From assembly GCF_000165735.1 (NCBI RefSeq), contig NZ_GL538177.1, positions 62,001 through 126,000 on the forward strand: a stretch of DNA of 64,000 bases, read 5' to 3'. Positions 19,070 to 25,629 of the stretch are shown here, piece by piece. The stretch's first letter is position 1. Every line of letters starts with the position of its first letter. The DNA is from Megasphaera micronuciformis F0359 (GTDB taxonomy: Bacteria; Bacillota; Negativicutes; Veillonellales; Megasphaeraceae). The notes beneath the pieces were generated by a model. It ran no database searches and was not told where the DNA came from. It saw only the letters and a program-made list of their open reading frames with translations. A program made the translations under genes and the position numbers.

Positions 19070-19977
19070 TTTACACGATTACGTTCAATCCGTCCTTAGA
19101 CTATGTTGTTCATACGACGGATTTTTCTACCGGTAATATTAATCGGGCAGAGGCGGAAGCCATATATCCTGGAGGTAAGGGAATTAACGTATCCCTTGTA
19201 TTACAAGCCTTGGGAACCCGAAGCAAGGCCTTGGGCTTTGTAGCCGGTTTTACCGGCCGGGAAATAGAGCGTCTTTGCGTGAATGCCGGTGTACAATGTG
19301 ATTTTCTTTATTTACGAGAAGGTAATTCTCGCATTAACGTAAAGGTTATCAGCCATGAAGAAACGGCACTTAACGGAATGGGGCCGCTTATAGGTCAAGA
19401 GGATATTAATCACCTGAAAAAAATAATAGGGTCTCTAAGCTCCGATGATGTACTGGTTCTTGCCGGAAGCATACCGGCAGGTATAGACAACCGTATATAT
19501 GAACAGTTATTGGCGTCCGTAGCAGCTAAAGGCGTCAAAACCGTTGTCGATGCGACAGGCGAGCTTTTACGTAATGTATTGAAGTATAAACCCTTTTTGA
19601 TTAAACCCAACCGAGAAGAACTGGAAGAATTATTCGATATAAAATTAAGGACAGATGAAGACATTATTTTTCAGGCACGGAAACTCCAAGAAGAAGGGGC
19701 ACAAAACGTACTTGTATCCCTCGGCGGTGACGGTGCCGTATTAATCGGTGAAGATAATGAAATATATAAGGTAAAAACGCCCGAAGGAACGCTCGTCAAC
19801 TCCGTGGGTGCCGGAGACAGTATGGTAGCCGGATTTATTTCGGCTTATATGAAATACGGGGGGAACTTGAGCGAGGCATTACGTTGGGGGATTGCAGCCG
19901 GAAGTGCTACGGCTTTTCATGAATGGCTGGCAACGGGCCGACAAATTAAAGATATGTATGAAGCTGTTTGGTTATAG
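19066..19977 (+). CDS. fruK: 1-phosphofructokinase
   Basis: A 303-residue PfkB-family kinase that phosphorylates fructose 1-phosphate to fructose 1,6-bisphosphate. It has the MIYTITFNPSLDYVV start, PGGKGINVS (both PfkB signature and substrate loop), and the C-terminal signature SVGAGDSMVAGF with the catalytic Asp. The frame can start at GTG 19057, but that is 1 base from the GGAGG. TTG 19066 is 10 bases away and gives the family's typical N-terminus. TTG overlaps the stop of fruR (TTGA). Confidence 0.96.
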   Translation: MIYTITFNPSLDYVVHTTDFSTGNINRAEAEAIYPGGKGINVSLVLQALGTRSKALGFVAGFTGREIERLCVNAGVQCDFLYLREGNSRINVKVISHEETALNGMGPLIGQEDINHLKKIIGSLSSDDVLVLAGSIPAGIDNRIYEQLLASVAAKGVKTVVDATGELLRNVLKYKPFLIKPNREELEELFDIKLRTDEDIIFQARKLQEEGAQNVLVSLGGDGAVLIGEDNEIYKVKTPEGTLVNSVGAGDSMVAGFISAYMKYGGNLSEALRWGIAAGSATAFHEWLATGRQIKDMYEAVWL

Positions 19978-19988
19978 GGGGAACCGTT

Positions 19989-21899
19989 ATGAAAATTACG
20001 GATTTATTGAAAGTTGAAAGTATCGATTTACAGGCAGAGGTTGTCGATAAACGAGGCGCTGTTAATAGGTTAGTAGATTTAATGGAAAAAAGCGGTTGTT
20101 TAAAAGATAAAGAAGCGTATAAGGCCGCAGTCTTAAAGCGTGAAGGCGAAGGAAGTACGGGAATCGGTGAGGGTATTGCCATTCCTCATGCCAAGACAGA
20201 TGCGGTTGTAAAGCCCGCACTGGCATCTATGATTGTTCGCACCGGTGTCGATTATGAAAGTCTTGATGATGAGCCGGCTCACCTTTTCTTTATGATTGCC
20301 GCACCGGCGGACGGTGCCGATGTTCATTTGGAAGTCCTTAGCCGTCTCAGCAGAATGCTTATGGATGACGACTTTAGAGAGGCTTTGATGTCGGCTCCCG
20401 ATAGAGAAACGTATTTAAAAATTATTGATAATGCGGAGCAAGCCTTGGCAGTCGAAGATTCTGGAGAAGCCGGTCAAGCGGCAGTCTCAGCTGATGTGAC
20501 GGAAAGACCGTTTGTCGTTGCCGTAACGGCTTGCCCTACAGGAATTGCTCATACATACATGGCTGCCGAAGCCTTAGAGAACAAGGGTAGCGACATGGGT
20601 ATTGATATTAAAGTAGAAACAAACGGTAGCGGCGGAGTCAAAAATGCTTTGACTGCCGATGATATAAAACGGGCTGTAGGTGTTATTGTGGCAGCCGATA
20701 AGGACGTGCCGGTCGAACGATTTAAAGGAAAACACGTCGCTTTCGTTAAGGTGGCGGAGGGCATTAAGAATCCTGCCGGTTTGATTGAAGGCGCCTTGCA
20801 ACAGACGGCTCCCGTATTTAACGGAAGCGGCAGTAAAAGTGAAGAAAGTACCTCCGGTGAAGGGACGGAAAGCACGGGTCGACGTGTTTATAAGCACTTA
20901 ATGAACGGCGTTTCACATATGCTTCCTTTCGTTATCGGCGGCGGTATTTTAATTGCTTTGGCCTTCCTTTTTGACATGAATAATGCCGGGACGGCCACTT
21001 TCGGTTCGGGAACGCCTGTAGCAGCTTTTTTGAAAGATATCGGCGGTTTGGCATTCAGTATGATGATGCCTATTTTAGCCGGATATATTGCCGTCAGCAT
21101 AGGTGAACGACCGGCATTGATGCCCGGTATTATCGGCGGTTTTTTGGCAACTAACGGAGGATCGGGATTTTTCGGAGCCCTTTTTGCCGGATTTATTGCG
21201 GGGTATGTCGTTATCTTTTTAAAGAAGGTTTTTGCTAAACTGCCTCAAGCCTTGGAGGGTACTAAGCCCGTATTACTTTATCCCGTTTTCGGGCTTATTC
21301 TCATAGGTCTTATTATGGTTTTTGTTGTTAATCCGCCTACGGCCGTATTCAACCAATGGCTGTCGTTTACTCTGGCCGGTATGACTGCGACCAGCAAGAT
21401 TTTCTTGGGCCTTATTTTAGGCGGCATGATGTCTATCGACTTCGGCGGTCCTATTAATAAAGCAGCCTATGTTTTCGGAACGGCTTCATTAGTCGATGCG
21501 TCGGGAACAGCTGTCAGCTCCGGTATCATGGCTTCCGTCATGATCGGAGGTATGGTGCCTCCCATTGCAATTGCTTTGGCGATGCTTGTTTTTAAGGGCA
21601 AGTTTACAGAGAAAGAGCGACAATCTACACTTACGAATTTTATTATGGGGTTATCTTTTATTACGGAAGGAGCTATTCCTTTCGCCGCCTCCGATCCGGT
21701 TCATGTCATACCCTCGTGTGCCGTCGGTTCGGCTGTAGCCGGGGCTCTGTCCATGTTTTTTAATTGTACCGTTCCGGCCCCTCACGGCGGGATTTTCGTA
21801 TTCGGTGTCGTTACGAACTGGCCCATGTACTTGGCAGCTCTTTTTGCCGGTGCCGTAGTGGCGGCTCTCTTGTTGGGATTAACGAGAAAGAATGCTTAG
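19989..21899 (+). CDS. fruA: PTS fructose transporter EIIABC
   Basis: A 636-residue fused permease that imports fructose and phosphorylates it to fructose 1-phosphate. EIIA (1-150) has GIAIPHAKT with phospho-site His67. EIIB (~175-275) has VTACPTGIAHTYMAAEAL with phospho-Cys182. EIIC (~300-636) is a membrane domain rich in Gly and hydrophobic helices (LPFVIGGGILIALAFLF; GLSFITEGAIPFAA). A Ser/Glu/Gly-rich linker at about 275-300 joins EIIB to EIIC. AGGGGG before ATG 19989 sets the start over the earlier frame opening at 19968. Confidence 0.97.
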   Translation: MKITDLLKVESIDLQAEVVDKRGAVNRLVDLMEKSGCLKDKEAYKAAVLKREGEGSTGIGEGIAIPHAKTDAVVKPALASMIVRTGVDYESLDDEPAHLFFMIAAPADGADVHLEVLSRLSRMLMDDDFREALMSAPDRETYLKIIDNAEQALAVEDSGEAGQAAVSADVTERPFVVAVTACPTGIAHTYMAAEALENKGSDMGIDIKVETNGSGGVKNALTADDIKRAVGVIVAADKDVPVERFKGKHVAFVKVAEGIKNPAGLIEGALQQTAPVFNGSGSKSEESTSGEGTESTGRRVYKHLMNGVSHMLPFVIGGGILIALAFLFDMNNAGTATFGSGTPVAAFLKDIGGLAFSMMMPILAGYIAVSIGERPALMPGIIGGFLATNGGSGFFGALFAGFIAGYVVIFLKKVFAKLPQALEGTKPVLLYPVFGLILIGLIMVFVVNPPTAVFNQWLSFTLAGMTATSKIFLGLILGGMMSIDFGGPINKAAYVFGTASLVDASGTAVSSGIMASVMIGGMVPPIAIALAMLVFKGKFTEKERQSTLTNFIMGLSFITEGAIPFAASDPVHVIPSCAVGSAVAGALSMFFNCTVPAPHGGIFVFGVVTNWPMYLAALFAGAVVAALLLGLTRKNA

Positions 21900-21971
21900 A
21901 CTATTGTTTTTCTTATAAAAGTACGTTAAAGTAAAGAATACTGATTAAGTTGATTTTAAGGAGGCATTAAA

Positions 21972-22229
21972 ATGAAAGAGTTTACATATACAATAACGGA
22001 TCCCCAAGGGATTCATGCGCGTCCGGCTGGATTGGCCGTTAAGGAAGCTAAAAAATTTGAATCAAAGATTACTATTGAAAAAGGGTCTAAAAAAGGTGAC
22101 TTGAAAAAGATTTTTACGGTCATGGCTCTGGGCGTGAAACAAGGTGAAGAAATAAAAGTTACTGTAGACGGTTCAGATGAAGAACATGCTGTACATGAAA
22201 TAGAAAAATTCTTTAAAGAAAATTTCTAA
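21972..22229 (+). CDS. ptsH: Phosphocarrier protein HPr, Ser46 replaced by Lys
   Basis: An 85-residue HPr carrying phosphate from enzyme I to EIIA. The active-site motif is GIHARPAG with His15. The regulatory region, LKSIMGVMSLG in Bacillus HPr, reads LKKIFTVMALG here. Residue 46 is therefore Lys, and the Ser phosphorylated by HPr kinase for CcpA-type catabolite control is absent. AAGGAGG precedes ATG 21972. It lies 72 bases after fruA and 11 before ptsI, so the general PTS proteins belong to the fructose operon, suggesting a dedicated system. Confidence 0.95.
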   Translation: MKEFTYTITDPQGIHARPAGLAVKEAKKFESKITIEKGSKKGDLKKIFTVMALGVKQGEEIKVTVDGSDEEHAVHEIEKFFKENF

Positions 22230-22240
22230 AGGAGGTATTC

Positions 22241-23872
22241 ATGCTAGTTGTAAAGGGAAAATCGGTTTTTTCCGGCATTACAATGGGTCCCCTTGCTTTG
22301 TTCCATAGAAATACCGTATCTACGGCCAGACGACGTATAAAGGATACGGATGCAGAAGTGGAACGCTTTCAAGAAGCTCGTTTAGCATCTATTGAACAGT
22401 TGAAAGACATGTATGAGAAGGCGGTTCAAAAGGTTGGTGAAGAGGAAGCGGCCGTATTTGAAGTTCATCAGATGATGCTTGATGATGACGATTATATTGA
22501 TAATATAGTTACTTTAATTTCTCAAAAAAAAATAAATGCCGAAGCAGCTGTAGAAGAAACGGCGCAGCAGTTTTCCGAAATGTTCCGCTCCATGGATGAT
22601 GCGTATATGAAGGAACGGGCAGCCGACGTATTGGATATATCAAGACGTATACAAGTACAGCTTTGTGGCGGTGAAGCCAATGATTTCTCGGCATACGACG
22701 GGGTTTTTTTGGCCGCCGACGACTTAGCTCCCAGTGAAACGCTACAACTCGATACGGATAAGATTCTGGGCTTTGTTACCTCCGGCGGGAGCACGAACTC
22801 CCACACGGCTATTTTGGCTCGTACACTGGGAATTACAGCCGTAGTCAATACGGGAACGCAATTGCATACGGATGTGGAAGGCAAGACGGTTATTGTTGAC
22901 GGCTTTACGGGAACCGTATATTTGGATCCCGATTCGGCTACGTTGGATAAGATGAAGAAAAAACAGGCAGAGGCTGAGGAACGTAAAATTCGTTTAGAAG
23001 CATATCGAGGTAAGGAATCCGTTACGGTAGACGGTTATAAGGTCAACGTTTTCGCGAATATCGGAAATCCTGATAATGTACCTCAAGCCTTGGCTAATGA
23101 TGCGGAAGGGATCGGCCTTTTCCGTAGCGAATTCCTATATTTGGAAAATGCTACCTATCCGACGGAAGAGCAGCAGTTTGAAGCTTATAAAAAGACGGTC
23201 GAAATGATGGAAGGCAAAACGGTTGTTATCCGTACCCTGGATATAGGAGCGGATAAGAAGGTGGATTACTTCGATTTAAAGGCTGAAGAAAATCCGGCTA
23301 TGGGCATGCGTGCTATTCGTATTTGCTTAACTCGACCGACTCTTTTTAAAACACAGTTGCGAGCTTTGTGTAGAGCCAGTGCGTACGGAAAGATTGCCAT
23401 TATGTTTCCCATGATTATTTCCGTTGATGAAGTGCGTCGCAGTCGAGAGTTATTGAAACAAGTGCAGAACGAGCTGAGACATGAAGGAATTGCTTTTGAT
23501 GAATCGATGGAAGTGGGAATTATGATAGAAACGCCCGCAGCGGCTCTCATTAGTGACGAGTTGGCTAAAGAAGTGGATTTCTTCAGCATCGGTTCCAATG
23601 ACTTGACCCAGTATACCTTGGCTATCGATCGACAACAGACGGACTTGGATAATTTCTTTAACCCCCACCATCCCGCACTTCTCAAACTTATTGAAATGAC
23701 GGTTAAAAACGGTCATAAAGAAGGTATTTGGGTAGGTATTTGCGGTGAACTCGGTGCAGACTTAAGTCTTACGGAAGACTTCCTGCGTATGGGCGTAGAT
23801 GAACTTTCTGTGAGCCCGCCGGCAGTTCTGCCCTTACGTGAGAAAATAGGATCTATTGATTTAAGTAAATAA
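22241..23872 (+). CDS. ptsI: PTS enzyme I (phosphoenolpyruvate-protein phosphotransferase)
   Basis: A 543-residue enzyme I that takes phosphate from PEP and passes it to HPr. The swivelling His domain has GGSTNSHTAILART with His188. The C-terminal PEP-binding barrel has EGIGLFRSEFLYL, GMRAIRICL and the DFFSIGSNDLTQYTLAIDR signature, with GICGELGAD near the end. GGAGG precedes ATG 22241. It is the last gene of fruR-fruK-fruA-ptsH-ptsI. Confidence 0.97.
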   Translation: MLVVKGKSVFSGITMGPLALFHRNTVSTARRRIKDTDAEVERFQEARLASIEQLKDMYEKAVQKVGEEEAAVFEVHQMMLDDDDYIDNIVTLISQKKINAEAAVEETAQQFSEMFRSMDDAYMKERAADVLDISRRIQVQLCGGEANDFSAYDGVFLAADDLAPSETLQLDTDKILGFVTSGGSTNSHTAILARTLGITAVVNTGTQLHTDVEGKTVIVDGFTGTVYLDPDSATLDKMKKKQAEAEERKIRLEAYRGKESVTVDGYKVNVFANIGNPDNVPQALANDAEGIGLFRSEFLYLENATYPTEEQQFEAYKKTVEMMEGKTVVIRTLDIGADKKVDYFDLKAEENPAMGMRAIRICLTRPTLFKTQLRALCRASAYGKIAIMFPMIISVDEVRRSRELLKQVQNELRHEGIAFDESMEVGIMIETPAAALISDELAKEVDFFSIGSNDLTQYTLAIDRQQTDLDNFFNPHHPALLKLIEMTVKNGHKEGIWVGICGELGADLSLTEDFLRMGVDELSVSPPAVLPLREKIGSIDLSK

Positions 23873-23890
23873 CGTATAAGAGGTGTGAAG

Positions 23891-23923
23891 GACCTGCTGC
23901 CCTTGCGGTTGGCAGGTTCTTTT
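23891..23923 (+). terminator. Terminator after ptsI
   Basis: ACCTGC (23892-23897) pairs with GCAGGT (23912-23917), with additional inner pairing, followed by TTCTTTT. The stem is short. Confidence 0.5.
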
Positions 23924-24004
23924 ATAAATGAGCTGAAATACTCTCTATACGGTTATCGTATACATAAAAGGCTTATAAAATATAGGTTTAAATAGCTGTT
24001 TCTC

Positions 24005-24033
24005 TTTACAATTATACCCCACCGGGGTATAAT
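24005..24033 (+). promoter_or_regulatory. Promoter with overlapping CsoR-type copper operator
   Basis: TTTACA (24005-24010) and TATAAT (24028-24033) are 17 bases apart. The spacer and -10 contain TATACCCC-ACC-GGGGTATA (24013-24031), a perfect GC-tract palindrome of the CsoR operator type. The same palindrome with a one-base difference in the centre lies at the csoR promoter (28563-28581). Copper-released repression of the next gene follows from this. Confidence 0.88.
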
Positions 24034-24065
24034 GAGTCAGACAAATTAATAAGGGGGAATTTACT

Positions 24066-24734
24066 ATGGTAATGTCTAACTATATGGATTTACTGGGTAT
24101 GTATGCACCGTGGTTTTTAATTCTTTTCATGGTAGTGCCTATGACCTTAGCCGAGCTGGTTCTTTGTTCGGAAATCTTTTCACTGCTTAACAAAGAAAAA
24201 GCAGAGAACTCATGGCCCGGTTTACGAAAAGGGGCATCTATTTGTTTAAGTATTATTTTTATTTTCTTGTTTATTTATCTTGTTGTCGCATATATACCGA
24301 CAGTTGCTTGGAAGGGACCCTTGGATCGCCTGTCTATCTACTCCTTCTTAGCAGCTATTATTCCGGCCGTCTATTTACTTTTTATAGAAATCGGCATTGT
24401 AGGTAAGGCCTGGAATGAACATACCAAAGTTGTTCGTCATGCATTGACCGTATTTCTTTTTGTGGCACTTACCCACTTGGCTATGGTATTCGGCATGATT
24501 GATCCGCAATTAGGCGGGTATGTTCCGCCTCAAGGCCAAATGAATATGCATATGAATATGAACGGTAACAATCAAGGACATATGCATATGAACGGGAATC
24601 AGATGCCGGATAACTGCCCGGGAAATGCAGATAATCATATGCAAGGTAACGGGAATATGCAAATGAACGGTAATAATCAATCCATGTCGGGTCAGCATAA
24701 CGGTCATGAAATGAATATGGAAAGCAACAAATAA
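24066..24734 (+). CDS. Four-helix membrane protein with Met/His/Asn-rich tail, copper-regulated
   Basis: A 222-residue protein I cannot place in a named family. Four hydrophobic segments are visible: about 13-38, 58-82, 93-118 and 125-148. The last ~65 residues are almost only Asn, Met, Gly, His and Gln, with about 13 Met and 6 His in short patterns such as NMHMNMN and GHMHMNGN, which resemble Cu(I)-binding Met motifs. AAGGGGG stands 8 bases before ATG 24066. The promoter overlaps a CsoR-type operator, so expression should rise with copper. A role in copper binding, storage or export is a reasoned inference from the tail and operator; no enzymatic motif is seen. Confidence 0.75.
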   Translation: MVMSNYMDLLGMYAPWFLILFMVVPMTLAELVLCSEIFSLLNKEKAENSWPGLRKGASICLSIIFIFLFIYLVVAYIPTVAWKGPLDRLSIYSFLAAIIPAVYLLFIEIGIVGKAWNEHTKVVRHALTVFLFVALTHLAMVFGMIDPQLGGYVPPQGQMNMHMNMNGNNQGHMHMNGNQMPDNCPGNADNHMQGNGNMQMNGNNQSMSGQHNGHEMNMESNK

Positions 24735-24770
24735 GATAAACGACTACTCATTAGAATACTTTTTGGTAAA

Positions 24771-24803
24771 GAGGATTGTTTCACAAGAAACAGTCCTCTT
24801 TTT
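24771..24803 (+). terminator. Terminator whose stem contains a parS-like sequence
   Basis: GAGGATTGTTTC (24771-24782) pairs with GAAACAGTCCTC (24787-24798) with one G-U pair, followed by five T. The centre reads TGTTTCACAAGAAACA, two mismatches from the parS consensus. Confidence 0.8.
24777..24792. other. parS-like site 1 (degenerate)
   Basis: TGTTTCACAAGAAACA, two mismatches from the parS consensus TGTTTCACGTGAAACA. It is part of a terminator stem, so the match could partly be coincidence. Confidence 0.4.
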
Positions 24804-24978
24804 ATCTTTACTACAGTTTTTGTTAAATGAATGAAAGAGATAGAACTACGAATGGTGATATAAAAAAGACAAGAAGATAAAAGTAAACTTTTGCCTTCAA
24901 GATGACAATGGTAGAATGACTATAGTATAGGAAATAGGGTACTAAAATAAATAGTATATCTTAATTAAGAGGTGATAC

Positions 24979-25317
24979 ATGATGGAAGAAAATGTAAGCC
25001 AACGGATTAACAGATTAAGAGAGCAAGAAGAGCTCGGCGTTTATGAATTAGCTCGTATGGTAAATGTATCGGCCAGAACTGTATATGAGTGGGAAAAGGG
25101 AGTCGTAGACACTGTAGAAGAAGCTGTCTTAACCCGATTAGCTCCTGTTTTAGGCGTAACGAAATATTATTTGAGAACGGGAGTTCATAGAGATCTTCTT
25201 TCGCCGGAAGTAGAAGCCTGGTTACGTAAACCTGAAAACATGGAAAAATTTATGAACTTTTATTATAAAGAATTAGGCAAAGAAAGTTGTAATCATGTGA
25301 ATAGGCCGACACTTTAA
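24979..25317 (+). CDS. XRE-type helix-turn-helix protein
   Basis: A 112-residue protein with a Cro/C1-type helix-turn-helix in residues ~8-62 (INRLREQEELGVYELARMV then VSARTVYEWEKG, a textbook recognition helix). The C-terminal ~45 residues (VEAWLRKPENMEKFMNFYYKEL) are predicted helical and of unknown role. AGAGGTG precedes two ATGs (24979, 24982). It stands alone between the copper membrane gene and the convergent copA, with a terminator on each side. Two parS-like sites flank it. Targets cannot be inferred. Confidence 0.85.
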   Translation: MMEENVSQRINRLREQEELGVYELARMVNVSARTVYEWEKGVVDTVEEAVLTRLAPVLGVTKYYLRTGVHRDLLSPEVEAWLRKPENMEKFMNFYYKELGKESCNHVNRPTL

Positions 25318-25356
25318 GGTATAGTATTTCAATGGTGTCGGTTAATATAATATGGT

Positions 25357-25372
25357 AGTTTCACATGAAACA
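25357..25372. other. parS-like site 2
   Basis: AGTTTCACATGAAACA, two mismatches from the ParB-binding consensus, in the gap between the HTH gene and copA. Confidence 0.5.
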
Positions 25373-25383
25373 TTTTCACATAG

Positions 25384-25420
25384 AAAAAAGTCCCGTCTCA
25401 TAAAAGAGACGGGACTTTTT
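25384..25420. terminator. Bidirectional terminator between the HTH gene and copA
   Basis: A 10-bp stem GTCCCGTCTC/GAGACGGGAC (25390-25399, 25406-25415) with T5 to the right and A6 to the left. Confidence 0.9.
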
Positions 25421-25425
25421 CTGTG

Positions 25426-25629
25426 TTATTTTACGAGTTCATAACCTGCATCAGCAATGACTTTTGAGAATTGGTCTGTTGAAATTTCTTTGTTTGTTGT
25501 AACTGTTGCTTTCTTACCTTCTAAATCAACGGTTACAGATGTTACCCCGTCCATGGCAGAGAGGGCTTCTTCTACATGTTTTTGGCAATGGCCGCACATC
25601 ATACCTTCAATTTTTAACACTTGTTCCAT
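25426..25629 (-). CDS. Possible internally initiated CopZ-like copper chaperone within copA
   Basis: The last 67 codons of copA form a complete HMA domain, starting MEQVLKIEGMMCGHCQKH. AAGGAGG at 25644-25638 on the minus strand lies 8 bases before the in-frame ATG at 25629, as good as any ribosome binding site in the window. It is spelled within codons for PKEEKK. A separate CopZ-sized product (about 7 kDa) could therefore be made from the same message. This recalls E. coli copA, where a frameshift yields a free chaperone, though the mechanism here would differ. Actual internal initiation is inference. Confidence 0.55.
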   Translation of the reverse strand: MEQVLKIEGMMCGHCQKHVEEALSAMDGVTSVTVDLEGKKATVTTNKEISTDQFSKVIADAGYELVK

